Shown: one piece after another, positions 8,477-17,339 of the stretch
How the letters are laid out: each line of letters starts with the position of its first letter
Numbering within the stretch: position 1 is the first letter of the stretch
Origin: Treponema_B putidum
GTDB lineage: Bacteria > Spirochaetota > Spirochaetia > Treponematales > Treponemataceae
Reading direction: 5' to 3' (one strand)
DNA: 64,000 bases
Assembly (NCBI RefSeq): GCF_007830595.1
Contig: NZ_VLLD01000005.1
Made by a program: the position numbers and the translations under genes
Notes under the pieces: model-generated
Told to the model about the DNA's origin: nothing
What the model saw: only the letters and a program-made list of their open reading frames with translations
The model's database searches: none

Positions 8477-9322
8477 ATGAGTGAATTGACAAAAAACAGT
8501 ATTATTTATCGAGCTCGCCATATGCAGGAAATGCTGTCTATATTAAAAAACATTTCAAATGTAAGACCTATAGGAGGTTCAACAGGTTTTTTAAATTATC
8601 AAACCGATGAAATAGTTGATTTACCTGCGCATGTTTTGGATGTAAATTTTTTACCTGAGTTAAAAATTATTTCTAAAACCGAACGGTATTTTGAATTCGG
8701 AGCTGCAGTAACATTAAATGAAATTTTGGATTTAGGTAAAAAAAATATTCCGCCTTCCTTATATTATTCTATCGAAAAGATAGCAAACAATTCCATACGC
8801 TCACTTGCAACAATAGGCGGAAACATTGCGGCTGCCAATCCTCTTGCCGGAACGTTTTTACCGATGTTGGCTTTAGATGCAAAGCTGGAAATTAGGACAG
8901 CTGAAGATATTGAATGGGTTCCTTTTGCAAAGTACATTGATAAAAGTTATGCCGAAAAAAGAGCAGGGCAATATATTATAAGCCGCATAAGAATTCCGAA
9001 TGAAACATGGACAAAAAGTTTCTATACAAGACTGGGCACTCCGGGATATATAGATAGTGATACGGCTTCATTTTTATTTTTAATTTTGGTTCAAAAAGAT
9101 ATCTTGTCTGATATGAGGCTGTTTTTTGCATCAGATAAGTTGGTTCGTAATAAAGAATTTGATAATTTACTTTTGGGTAGAACTCTTCCTATTTCACATG
9201 GAGAGGTTCCGTTAATAATGCAAAAAGCAAAACAGTTTTTTACACGAGAAGAATTTTCATCAGATTTTCATAACTCTTGTTTTTACAATCTACTTGAAGA
9301 TAATTTATATAAACTAACCTAA
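8477..9322 (+). CDS. Xanthine dehydrogenase family, FAD-binding subunit
   Basis: 281 residues matching the FAD-binding domain of molybdenum hydroxylases (CoxM/XdhB type). The N-terminal FAD loop is PIGGSTGFLN and the second is ATIGGNIAAANPLAG, close to the family TIGGN motif. The C-terminal CO dehydrogenase flavoprotein-like domain follows. It completes a three-subunit enzyme with the two preceding genes and ends 3 bp before the convergent holA. No maturation factor is adjacent. Confidence 0.88.
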   Translation: MSELTKNSIIYRARHMQEMLSILKNISNVRPIGGSTGFLNYQTDEIVDLPAHVLDVNFLPELKIISKTERYFEFGAAVTLNEILDLGKKNIPPSLYYSIEKIANNSIRSLATIGGNIAAANPLAGTFLPMLALDAKLEIRTAEDIEWVPFAKYIDKSYAEKRAGQYIISRIRIPNETWTKSFYTRLGTPGYIDSDTASFLFLILVQKDILSDMRLFFASDKLVRNKEFDNLLLGRTLPISHGEVPLIMQKAKQFFTREEFSSDFHNSCFYNLLEDNLYKLT

Positions 9323-9325
9323 GTT

Positions 9326-10339
9326 TTAAATATGTTCAAAGGAGTATTGTTCTATTTTTTTTCCTGATTTACAAATTATTTCATAAAGACATATTTCCAT
9401 AGCTATGTTTTGAAGACCGGTGCCTAAAGACCTTAATTCTAAATCGGTTTCCGATAAGAGTGCTATTATTTTTACACACTGAATCTCATTCCATAGTTTT
9501 GCGGCTCTTCTATATTGTGCCAATGCAGTTTTTCCTGAAAAACCGAAACGCTTCAAAGCAAAATCATCCAAATATTCGTTTTCTCTGTGTATTTTGTGCC
9601 AATCTTGTAATCGTCTGAAACAATAAGTTAAGCCTGCGATGGTTTGTACCGGAGATGAGTTTTTAGAAAGTATTATTTTTTGATTTATAGATAGGGCTGT
9701 TTCTAATCCGCCTAATGTTAAAGCATTGAACAGAGTAAAAGGTGTTTCTTCCTTATTATGTGCAAAAAGTTTTTCGATATTCTCTTGACCGATATGTGAA
9801 CCTTTTTGAAAATAGAGCACTAAATGTGAACAGGCTGTTTTTAAAGCCTCAGTATTGTTTTCAACCAATTCCAAAAGCTCATCGACTGCTTCATCTTCAA
9901 TCTCAATGCCCTCTCTAAAAAGAAATGAACGTACCCATTCCTGTTTTTTGTTTTCAAAAAGTTCCCAAAATATTTTTTGTTGAGTTTTAGGAACGGTATC
10001 GCTTATTTTTTTTGCGACGGATGTTTCATCTGAAATTAAAATTAAAAAAGAGCTGCCTGCGTTATTTTTTGAAACCGATTGAATCCAGCCGGTAAGCAAA
10101 TCTATGTCTTCTTTTTTTTTGATAAGCTCTGCGGATTTTAATATAAGTAGTTTTGCAGAAGAAAAAAGAGATGCATTTTGCAATAGAGAAATTATATCTC
10201 CCATGCCGGTATCGCCTGCATATACCGTATGTGTTTCAATATCTCCGTATTGTTTTGAAAGAGTTTTTACTACTGTATCAATGGCTGAATTTCTTTCCCC
10301 TATTTCAGGTCCCATAAAAAGCCAAACAGGATTTTCCAA
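9326..10339 (-). CDS. holA: DNA polymerase III delta subunit
   Basis: 337 residues, the usual length. Delta opens the sliding clamp within the clamp loader. It has the N-terminal WLFMGPEIGER, the central KLLILKSAE segment and the helical C-terminal collar of HolA proteins. The start is TTG with AAGGAG 6 nt upstream; no better in-frame ATG exists nearby. The gene is convergent with the molybdenum hydroxylase operon, 3 bp apart, with no clear terminator between them. Confidence 0.85.
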   Translation of the reverse strand: MENPVWLFMGPEIGERNSAIDTVVKTLSKQYGDIETHTVYAGDTGMGDIISLLQNASLFSSAKLLILKSAELIKKKEDIDLLTGWIQSVSKNNAGSSFLILISDETSVAKKISDTVPKTQQKIFWELFENKKQEWVRSFLFREGIEIEDEAVDELLELVENNTEALKTACSHLVLYFQKGSHIGQENIEKLFAHNKEETPFTLFNALTLGGLETALSINQKIILSKNSSPVQTIAGLTYCFRRLQDWHKIHRENEYLDDFALKRFGFSGKTALAQYRRAAKLWNEIQCVKIIALLSETDLELRSLGTGLQNIAMEICLYEIICKSGKKIEQYSFEHI

Positions 10340-10442
10340 TTGTTTCTCCTTAAAAAAACTCGTCGGGCATCTCTAAAAATCTAACAAAGTTTTTAGAAGA
10401 TGCCAATTAGTATACAATAAATATAGAACTTTGTCAGCCGCT

Positions 10443-11834
10443 CTATTCGACGCATTTACTAAAGGCTAAGGCTATCGCCTTTGCTATAGCAACTGAGGCA
10501 GATCTTTGAGCATCGCTTTCGCTAAAACCTGCACCGCGTTTACTTATATTTTTTTTATAAAGGATTTCGTTTGTGCTTAGATTTTTTATTTCTATATCTG
10601 CGTTAAGTCTTACCAAAAATCCGTCAGCAGCTTTTAATACTTCATCTGTTTCTATCCTTGCATGAACAAAAAAGCCTTCAGATGAGTCTTCATTTTTTGT
10701 AAATAGTATTTTAAAATTCATGCTTTCTAAAATATCAAAAATTTTTTCTTCAATATTTGAGTTTTTTGGCTTGTCATGTTCTATAAAAAACGAAACGGTT
10801 CCTCTTTTTTCTTTTTTTATTTTATTTTCCGGTTTTGTAAATTCAAAATTTATGACTTGTTTAAAAACAATTTGCTGAAGTTCTTTAATAGCTTCTCGAT
10901 ATTCGTTAAAATCTTTTGATCCTAACATTTGTTTGATTTCGGAAATATCCAATTCTATTCTTACACGGCCTTCGGTTTCAATTTTTTCATCATTCAAAAT
11001 AAAATTTGCGGTGCCGCTTTTGTCTGTTTCAATGCCTTCGATTATTATGGAGGTATTATTTTTTATTTTTGTTTTGTAGCTTATTAGTAAGGGAACATTT
11101 TCTTCAGATGTTCCAATGCTTACGGAAATTAAATGCCCGTTTAAAGAATCTTTAAGCTCTTCTTTTTCCAATTTCGGTTTAATTTTTTTTAAGCTTTCTT
11201 TTGCATTTGAAATATTTTGTCTAAATTTTATATCCCCGTTTTCGATTCCGGAACTCAAGGCTGCGGACGCTGCTTTAATGTAATTAAGGGCAGCAGAATA
11301 ATATTTTTCGCCTGCAAAAAAAGCGTCTGCCTTTTTTTCGGGTTCACTCACCGATAAAATTTTTTCTTCTGCAATTTTTAATAAGCGGTTTCTTTCTCTG
11401 AGGAGTTCTTGTTTATCATATTCCGCTAAAAGATAAACGGTAACACTGTCTTTATTTTTTTCGGTATAGCGGTTTTTTATTTTTAATTTTTTTATATTAG
11501 CAGCCGAAGACTGAGAAATTTCCGATTTTAATATTTTTTCAAGGTTTTCGACGGAACCTAAAGCGGTTGTTGTCGTTTCGGTTTTTATTGAAACTCCTAA
11601 ATACCGTATGATTTCGTTTATAAGATTATTTTTTGCATCCGCCTCTGCAAGAGTAAAATTTTTATTTGTTCCTGAGGCTGTAAAGTATTCGTAGTCTGCA
11701 TCGCCGGCGGGCACATTTTCTATCCAAGCAGGCAGATCTTCCTCAGGGTTACTTTTATAACTTGCACATGAGAATAAGGTTAAGGTTAAAATCAATAATA
11801 GTAATTTTTTTAATAGTTGTTTTTTTTTCAGCAT
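10443..11834 (-). CDS. LPP20/FlgT-like lipoprotein
   Basis: 463 residues with a lipoprotein signal (LTLFSCAS, Cys about 23). Residues 30-150 resemble LPP20-family domains: PAWIENVP, then a region rich in A/E (LAEADAKNNLINEIIRYLGV) and a YLLAEYDK strand. The middle has coiled-coil character. The end (DAQRSASVAIAKAIALAFSKCVE) is typical of proteins that repeat this fold. It is the last gene of a four-gene minus-strand cluster of exported proteins. No ribosome-binding site is obvious. The function is unknown; an outer-membrane or periplasmic assembly role is inferred from the LPP20/FlgT fold. Confidence 0.7.
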   Translation of the reverse strand: MLKKKQLLKKLLLLILTLTLFSCASYKSNPEEDLPAWIENVPAGDADYEYFTASGTNKNFTLAEADAKNNLINEIIRYLGVSIKTETTTTALGSVENLEKILKSEISQSSAANIKKLKIKNRYTEKNKDSVTVYLLAEYDKQELLRERNRLLKIAEEKILSVSEPEKKADAFFAGEKYYSAALNYIKAASAALSSGIENGDIKFRQNISNAKESLKKIKPKLEKEELKDSLNGHLISVSIGTSEENVPLLISYKTKIKNNTSIIIEGIETDKSGTANFILNDEKIETEGRVRIELDISEIKQMLGSKDFNEYREAIKELQQIVFKQVINFEFTKPENKIKKEKRGTVSFFIEHDKPKNSNIEEKIFDILESMNFKILFTKNEDSSEGFFVHARIETDEVLKAADGFLVRLNADIEIKNLSTNEILYKKNISKRGAGFSESDAQRSASVAIAKAIALAFSKCVE

Positions 11835-11872
11835 AGTATTTGTTTTTTATTATAGATGATTTTTAAGCGATA

Positions 11873-11924
11873 ACGGAAGAAAGAAAATTTTATAACTTTT
11901 AATAAATGGCTTCCTTTCTTCCGT
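11873..11924 (-). terminator. Long-loop hairpin between two lipoprotein genes
   Basis: ACGGAAGAAAG (11873-11883) and CTTTCTTCCGT (11914-11924) pair perfectly over 11 bp with a 30-nt loop. Read on the minus strand it follows the stop of the 218-residue lipoprotein. No immediate T-run follows, so it may be a processing or attenuation element and not a true terminator. Confidence 0.4.
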
Positions 11925-11937
11925 AGTTTTAAAAGAC

Positions 11938-12594
11938 TTATAGGCCTTCTGAAAGAGCTTCCCTTACTCTTTCGCGTACAACCTTCTCTTCTTCGCTCTT
12001 GGGCTTATCTTCATCTGCTCCGCTGATTGCATTTTGGATGAGTTTATCCAAGGTTTTTTTGGAGATGCTGTATAAGACTATGTATGTATAATCATCTCCC
12101 GTAGGATTTCCATCGGCATCGAAATATCTCCTCTGAACCCAATAATCGGTTTCTTTTTTAAAGCCGGAAAGTTTTGTCGAGGTAATTGTTTTGACTATAT
12201 CTTCAAGATAACCTTCAACCTTGTCCTTATCGCCTGCAGCGGCCGCGGCGGCCTTGCTTTCTACTCTTACCTTAACCATTCTGGCCATTTCGGAAGGGAC
12301 CGAAAAATCTCTTGTCCATAACTCGGCGCCTTCCAAGCTCTTTGATCTGGGCGACTCGAATTTAAAAAGATAAACATCCTTGCCCTTATAATCATCAGTT
12401 TTTTCGATGACATTGGGTTCTTCTGCAACCCAGCCGGGAACAGGCTTATCCCATTTAAGGTTTTTGTGGTCGAGCATTTCAGGTTTTTTAATCTTGCTCG
12501 ATACGGTTCCAAGCGGTTTTAATTTGTTTGCACAGCCTGCTAAGGCTATAACTGCAACTGCTGCAAGGAACATAATCTTAATTGCTTTTTTCAT
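11938..12594 (-). CDS. Exported lipoprotein of unknown function
   Basis: 218 residues from the ATG at 12594, which has AGGAGG 7 nt upstream; an upstream in-frame ATG (12618) lacks this. The signal peptide ends ALAGCAN, a classical lipobox with Cys near 20. The mature part has a PVPGWV segment like the start of LPP20-type domains, an Ala-rich helix and a highly charged C-terminus. I do not recognise a named family. It lies between two larger LPP20/FlgT-like genes, probably cotranscribed. Confidence 0.7.
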   Translation of the reverse strand: MKKAIKIMFLAAVAVIALAGCANKLKPLGTVSSKIKKPEMLDHKNLKWDKPVPGWVAEEPNVIEKTDDYKGKDVYLFKFESPRSKSLEGAELWTRDFSVPSEMARMVKVRVESKAAAAAAGDKDKVEGYLEDIVKTITSTKLSGFKKETDYWVQRRYFDADGNPTGDDYTYIVLYSISKKTLDKLIQNAISGADEDKPKSEEEKVVRERVREALSEGL

Positions 12595-12654
12595 ATCTTG
12601 CCTCCTAAAATAATGCAAATATATTTTTAAAATTAGGCGTAATCTACGTCCAAT

Positions 12655-13980
12655 TTAAAAGCCCGATTTAAATGTTAAGGTCTTGCCTCTTAATACTACC
12701 AATTTTATATTTTCAAAACCCGGAACGGAATCTGCAGTATCATAGATGACAGCTTCAAGGTCATCAATAGTTCCGAAAAATGAAACTGCATATTTTGTTT
12801 GTGCCGAGGATTGATATAAGGTTTTTATATCGTTTACATTTCCGCTTAAAGCTTTTCTAAAACGAGCCATGCTCTTGCTGTCAGGTGTTTCGTTTATAAT
12901 AATTTCATAGCGTATTCCGCGGGAATAGGCTTTGGCTAAAAGAATCTTTGCCTGATCGACAGCTATGGGCAGGGCCTTGTTTACTGCGGATTGAATTGCA
13001 TTTGATTGAGCATCATAGCTGCTTACTCGGCTAAAAGTTTTTTGGCTTGTGTAGGGGACAGAACCGAGTAACTCTCCTGTAGACGGATTGAATATCTTTA
13101 AGGTTATCTTTGCCGAACCGTAATAGCCGCTTGGTTCATAACCGCCTTCGGTTACCGCATCAATTTCCATATATACATCGGCGTTTAACTTTTGGGCTAT
13201 CAACTGAATAGCCGACATTCCTTCATCGGTGCTTTCTTGGTAAATGAGGGCATTATCTTTTTTTAGTTTTTCGACCTCTTTTGAGTCTACGGCCCTATAC
13301 CCCTGTTTTAAAAGAAAGGCATTTCCCGTTTCTACTGCGGCTTTAAGTAAAAATCTGTCCGCATCTGATTCTTCAGCATCAAAGACCATGTAGGTCATGT
13401 TTTCGATATAATTATTTAAAAATTGAAGATTTTTTTTGCCTTCGGCAGAAGCTTGAGCTTCTTTTAAAATAAGGTCTGCATCCTTAGGTTTTTGTGCGGC
13501 ATTAAAACTTTCTTGAGTCTTGCCATTTCCGAAAACTATATCATCCATTGATGTTCCGTTTGAGGGGTTACCGGAGCTTATACCTGCCGATGAAAGAGTT
13601 GTGGCTAGCTCATTCATTTTTACGGGGATTTTAATTTTAATTATGTATACTTCTCCGTTTTTGGATTTTTGTAGTACGTCTATTTTTTCGTTTACTACAT
13701 ATTCATTCGGATATTCGGTATCGTATATGATACTTTTAATTTTTTGGTAATTAGACTGTTCAGCTTGAAGGCCTATAATGTCGATAACTCCTTGCCTTAT
13801 CGCTCCGATTTTTGCCTTATTTATAGCCTGTAAAAAGGAAGAATCCTCTCCCATTGAAGTATATTCTTTTGTTTCGGTATAAACCGGTTTTTTTACGTCT
13901 AATGCATCTTCAATACTCGCACAGGAAAAAAAGAAGAAAGATGCAGATAAAAGCAAAAAAAGTGAAATCTTTTTCATCAT
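12655..13980 (-). CDS. FlgT/LPP20-like lipoprotein
   Basis: 441 residues, lipoprotein signal FFFFSCASIE (Cys about 20). The N-terminal 130 residues (INKAKIGAIRQGVIDIIG ... VYIIKIKIPV) have the pattern of FlgT N-terminal/LPP20 domains. A second part (LKKDNALIYQEST ... LIAQKLNADVYMEIDAV) resembles the nucleotide-free Rossmann-like fold of the TolB-N/CsgG/LpoB group that senses or scaffolds envelope complexes. The start MMKK follows TTAGGAGA. It is the second gene of the cluster. Function inferred from fold resemblance only. Confidence 0.65.
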   Translation of the reverse strand: MMKKISLFLLLSASFFFFSCASIEDALDVKKPVYTETKEYTSMGEDSSFLQAINKAKIGAIRQGVIDIIGLQAEQSNYQKIKSIIYDTEYPNEYVVNEKIDVLQKSKNGEVYIIKIKIPVKMNELATTLSSAGISSGNPSNGTSMDDIVFGNGKTQESFNAAQKPKDADLILKEAQASAEGKKNLQFLNNYIENMTYMVFDAEESDADRFLLKAAVETGNAFLLKQGYRAVDSKEVEKLKKDNALIYQESTDEGMSAIQLIAQKLNADVYMEIDAVTEGGYEPSGYYGSAKITLKIFNPSTGELLGSVPYTSQKTFSRVSSYDAQSNAIQSAVNKALPIAVDQAKILLAKAYSRGIRYEIIINETPDSKSMARFRKALSGNVNDIKTLYQSSAQTKYAVSFFGTIDDLEAVIYDTADSVPGFENIKLVVLRGKTLTFKSGF

Positions 13981-13993
13981 ATGTCTCCTAAAG

Positions 13994-15316
13994 TTATAAT
14001 TTAATTGTAAAGCCGATTCCGGCAGTAAATCTTAAGATTCCTCCTATACCATTGTAAAAGGTTGCTCCCGTTTTTATGCCAAAGTCGCCTCCTATTTTAA
14101 AATTCTTTGTTACAAGAAAACTTGTATGCACAAAGGCTCTAAGCCCGGCTCCCGCAGGAATCGGAAATTTTTCTTTAGAACCGATTATAATCATTGTATA
14201 ATAAAATTGAATTGTAGGCAAGATTTGTAAACGCCTAAAATATGTATTTCCTATCTCGGTACCCCCGAATATGGTCATAGGTGTTCCTATAGAAAGAATT
14301 TTAGCGGTGTTAGAGTCAAATGTCATCTCTGCCCCAAAACAGGGTCTAAAGCGGTAAAACCCCCTTGTTCCTGAAACATTAATACCGAAGGTTCCGCCTC
14401 CGTCATATAAACCTCTTTCGGCAACGAAAAAACCGAACTCGCCTAAGGCATAAACTCTGTATTCAAATGGCCCGTGAGGAACCTCTTTAATAGGATCTCC
14501 TAAATTTAAGCGCTTTTTTGAATAAAGTATTAATCCTTTGGAAAAATCGCTTTCCGTTTCGGTAACAACAATTAAGCCGGTTTCTTTCTTGCCGTCTTCA
14601 CTTAAAACAACATATTCATCTCCAAGTTTCACGCCCATTTTTTTTCCAAGCTCAAAATGAACGGTGCCTTTTTCTGCCTTGATTATACCTGTTTTTATGG
14701 TAAAGGCTTCTATCTTACGCAGCTCAAGATCAAGTTTTTCCGATAGATTTTTAAGCGCTCTGCTGTATATTTTTTCATAGGTTTTGTCCACAGAGCTTAT
14801 TTTTATATCAATTTTTTCTTTTAAATCTTCTTTTGAAGAATATATGTAGAATTCCAAAGCAATTTCTACCCTATATCCATCCGTTTCTCCCAAAAATAGA
14901 TCATTGTATCGTTCCGTTGAAATTGAATAATCCGTAATTACAGGCATTACTACATAATAAGAATTGACCGTTTTTTCCCAGTCTGCTTTTGTAAAGGCTT
15001 CTAAACCCATTAAAACGGATTCGGGCAGTTCTGTGTTTTCTTCTCTTGATTGTTTTATAAGCTCGATAAATATGTCTACATCCGTTGAGGCAAGCCTGTA
15101 TTCCAAGCCTATTATATTAAAACGTTCAAGGTTAAAAAAAACATTCATAACCGCTTCATCAATTCTATCAACTAATTCGTTTGGAATATGCCGGCCGTAA
15201 TAGGAAGTTACAAAGACGGCAATATCCTTTTTTTCGCTGACCTTTTGAGCAAAAGAAATAGAGCAAAAAAATACAAGAAAAATAATATATAAAAACTTTC
15301 CTCTCACTTTGTTCAT
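13994..15316 (-). CDS. Exported FlgT/CsgG-like envelope protein
   Basis: 440 residues with a cleavable signal peptide (FLVFFCSISFAQ). The first domain (KDIAVFVTSYYGRHIPNELVDRIDEAV) looks like the CsgG/FlgT middle domain. It is followed by GTVHFELGKKMGVKLGDEYVV, which matches the FlgT C-terminal domain pattern. The last third has regular beta strands (GTFGINVSGTRGFYRFRPCFGAEM and on) like an outer-membrane barrel. It leads the four-gene cluster behind a good promoter. A role in an outer-membrane complex is inferred. Confidence 0.65.
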   Translation of the reverse strand: MNKVRGKFLYIIFLVFFCSISFAQKVSEKKDIAVFVTSYYGRHIPNELVDRIDEAVMNVFFNLERFNIIGLEYRLASTDVDIFIELIKQSREENTELPESVLMGLEAFTKADWEKTVNSYYVVMPVITDYSISTERYNDLFLGETDGYRVEIALEFYIYSSKEDLKEKIDIKISSVDKTYEKIYSRALKNLSEKLDLELRKIEAFTIKTGIIKAEKGTVHFELGKKMGVKLGDEYVVLSEDGKKETGLIVVTETESDFSKGLILYSKKRLNLGDPIKEVPHGPFEYRVYALGEFGFFVAERGLYDGGGTFGINVSGTRGFYRFRPCFGAEMTFDSNTAKILSIGTPMTIFGGTEIGNTYFRRLQILPTIQFYYTMIIIGSKEKFPIPAGAGLRAFVHTSFLVTKNFKIGGDFGIKTGATFYNGIGGILRFTAGIGFTIKL

Positions 15317-15345
15317 CGCCGTTTTTCTATTCTAAAATTGAGGTC

Positions 15346-15374
15346 AGTATATACCATTTGACTTAGATTTTCAA
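15346..15374 (-). promoter_or_regulatory. Promoter of the four-gene envelope cluster
   Basis: On the minus strand: TTGAAA (15374-15369), 17-bp spacer, TATACT (15351-15346), 30 bp before the start of the exported FlgT/CsgG-like gene. It is the only strong promoter seen for the cluster. Confidence 0.65.
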
Positions 15375-15464
15375 GTAACCCGATATGGACGGTTGCAGGG
15401 CTTATGCATGAGTGGTTGCGTTAAATAACATGTTGAACCTAAAGGAATCATCAAATGTACAAAT

Positions 15465-15617
15465 TCATTTCCCTCCGGTCAGAGCTTGCTTTTTGCTTAA
15501 ACACACCGCAAAAAGGGTTTGGCTGGAAGTTCGGCTTTGCCTCACTGCATGTAACGCTTCAATCGCTGTCCGAAAGAGATAGGTAGGATGTGAATAAATA
15601 TAAAGTTTTGGGTTCAT
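15465..15617 (-). pseudogene. Remnant of a repeated Rhs-associated 5' segment
   Basis: A 50-codon open frame beginning MNPKLYIYSHPTYLFR. It is clearly related to the first part of the decayed Rhs-type gene at 16987 (MKTKPYLYSQPDYLIFR), and the DNA is similar too (15560-15617 with 16925-16987). It probably represents a second, truncated copy of the same 5' module, left between the envelope cluster and the broken lipoprotein gene. The rest of 15318-15464 holds only the envelope-cluster promoter. Confidence 0.5.
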
Positions 15618-15622
15618 AAGTT

Positions 15623-15974
15623 TTATTTATGCCATATTTCAACTTCATCATTTCCAAAAAAGATTTTTTTTACATCATCAGAAATTTTTAGTTCATACAA
15701 AAATCTTCCTGTATCATTTTTTTTCTTAAAAATTGAAATTCTAATTTTTATTTTCAACTCATCATTTTTTTTTCTGTAAATCAATTTTTTTGATTACATA
15801 ATTACTGTGCATACACAGTCCTGATATTTTTATTGAAAGTTCATTACCATTTCTATATTCTGTTATTTCAAAATTATCAATATCATTATACTCTAAAACC
15901 ATTTGTGATAAACAACTCCATAAGCAAATACTTAAAATAGTTAATAAGGTAAATCTAATTATTACTTTTTTCAT
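15623..15974 (-). pseudogene. Small lipoprotein gene broken by an A9 frameshift
   Basis: It starts at ATG 15974 behind GAGGAG with a signal ending LWSCLS (lipobox Cys about 21). The frame stops at 15762 just after a run of nine A (15765-15773). With eight A the frame continues for about 50 more codons (NDELKIKIRISIFKKK to EVEIWHK) and ends at TAA 15625-15623, giving a protein of about 116 residues. The downstream part has good codon texture, so it was recently coding. Family unknown. The run length could be an error, decay or slippage switch. Confidence 0.65.
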
Positions 15975-16050
15975 AGTCATCTCCTCATTCTACTGATGAA
16001 TCATAAATAGGATCCGATGATACATTAAATGTACTACCTACCCCATAATA

Positions 16051-16987
16051 CTAAGAACCAGAACTTCTGCCAACAGAATTTGATCTCGTACTAGAAGCCC
16101 TGCTGCTTGAATTTGGAATTTCTAAAGTTCCATTAGCTTTAGTTATTGACTGTTTCAAAGTTTCGGGATTATTAATAATTATCCAAGTATTAGCATTTAG
16201 ATATTCGCCTGTATCATAATCCCAAGCATCTTGTGTAAATTTTGAACATGGTCCAAACAATTTCCATACATCTTTACCTTTTTTTTATAATCATTAATTA
16301 TTTTTAATAAAGCTCGTTCTTGGTTATCATTCAAGTGAACAGTTCTAGTTGCTTCGGCACCTCTATTTTGTTCAAGATTTCCAAATAAATCATTACCTTG
16401 TCCAGTAGGATTATTACCCCATGTTCCATATGTTGTCGTAACACCAGTACCATCTGGTGTATAAGAAATCCCAGCCTGCCCCCCATCAAAGAATTTCCAG
16501 TTGAATAAATAGTGAGTTTTCCACTCCTTCCATCTGGCTCGGTATATTTAATCGGATTATATAGCTCGAAGCTGCGCTGCATATACCCCGCGTAATGATA
16601 CACATGTAAGTTCACAACATTAAATACACCTCCCATTCCCGGCAGGTTTTCATTGTGTTTCTTTGCTTCATCATCTATCGGGGCTGCGTTTAGGGGAGGG
16701 AAGACACTTTTGGCAGATAAAAATTCGCCTTGAAGTTGCGCTGGCTGTACCTTTCCTTCCCTATAACCCTTCCTATCTTCAAAATAGCTGCTTAAGGGCT
16801 CCGCCCTTAAGAATCCTGAAGTCTCCTTATAGCTTTTAGTACTACACAAAATACAAAAATAAATAAGTACTAGCACCTCGCTTGCTTCGAAGCTGAGACT
16901 ATCGGATCGCTGCACCAATATCCCTCCAATCGCTGCCCGAAAGATGAGATAGTCAGGCTGTGAATACAAATAAGGTTTTGTTTTCAT
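16051..16987 (-). pseudogene. Degenerate Rhs-repeat tail with a toxin-like C-terminal domain
   Basis: The frame from 16987 contains the Rhs-core hallmark NLPGMGGVFNVVNLHVYHYAG and KYTEPDGR. It goes out of frame near a G6 run (16479-16484). One more G restores MGGQAGISYTPDGTGV and on to GAEATRTVHLNDNQERALL. A second shift at A8 (16279-16286) needs one more A to reach GKDVWKLFGPCSKFTQDAWDYDTGEYL and NPETLKQSI, ending at 16051. The CSKF...AWDYDTGE segment resembles cysteine-hydrolase-like toxin tails. An insertion (YMQRSFEL) also interrupts the usual core spacing. It is likely inactive as written. Confidence 0.7.
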
Positions 16988-17242
16988 AATATTTTTTATC
17001 TTTTAGTTATTATACTATTATTTTAATAATATCACATTTCAGCCATTTATACAATTTAGTTTACGGGTTCCTTTTTTAAATATTGCATATACAGTATCAG
17101 TTTTTTGGGGAGGATAATCAATTCCACTATTTCCTATTCATATAGAAATCAATTTTGGAATAAAAAGCTTAAATCATATCTGCACTTTAAAAACTTTTTA
17201 TAATAGTTTTTGTAAAAATAATCGATTTTTTTAAATTTTTTC

Positions 17243-17298
17243 TTGACATAATGAAATATGTGATTTATACTGTTAATAGAATGTTCTATTAACAGTAT
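17243..17298 (+). promoter_or_regulatory. Consensus promoter overlapped by a perfect 32-bp palindrome (operator)
   Basis: TTGACA (17243-17248), 17-bp spacer, TATACT (17266-17271). Two 15-nt arms, 17267-17281 and 17284-17298, separated by TG, are exact reverse complements (half-site TGTTAATAGAA). The palindrome covers the -10 box and the predicted transcription start, an ideal place for a repressor. The XRE-cupin protein encoded two genes downstream is the obvious candidate. The rest of 16988-17339 shows nothing else; an AAAAAGGAG ribosome-binding site precedes the ATG. Confidence 0.8.
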
Positions 17299-17339
17299 GT
17301 AATAAAAAAAATAAAACTTATTAAAAAAAGGAGATTAAA

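Noticed and set aside
13520..13750. 76-codon plus-strand frame
   Set aside because: Lies inside the FlgT/LPP20-like lipoprotein gene, no start signals.
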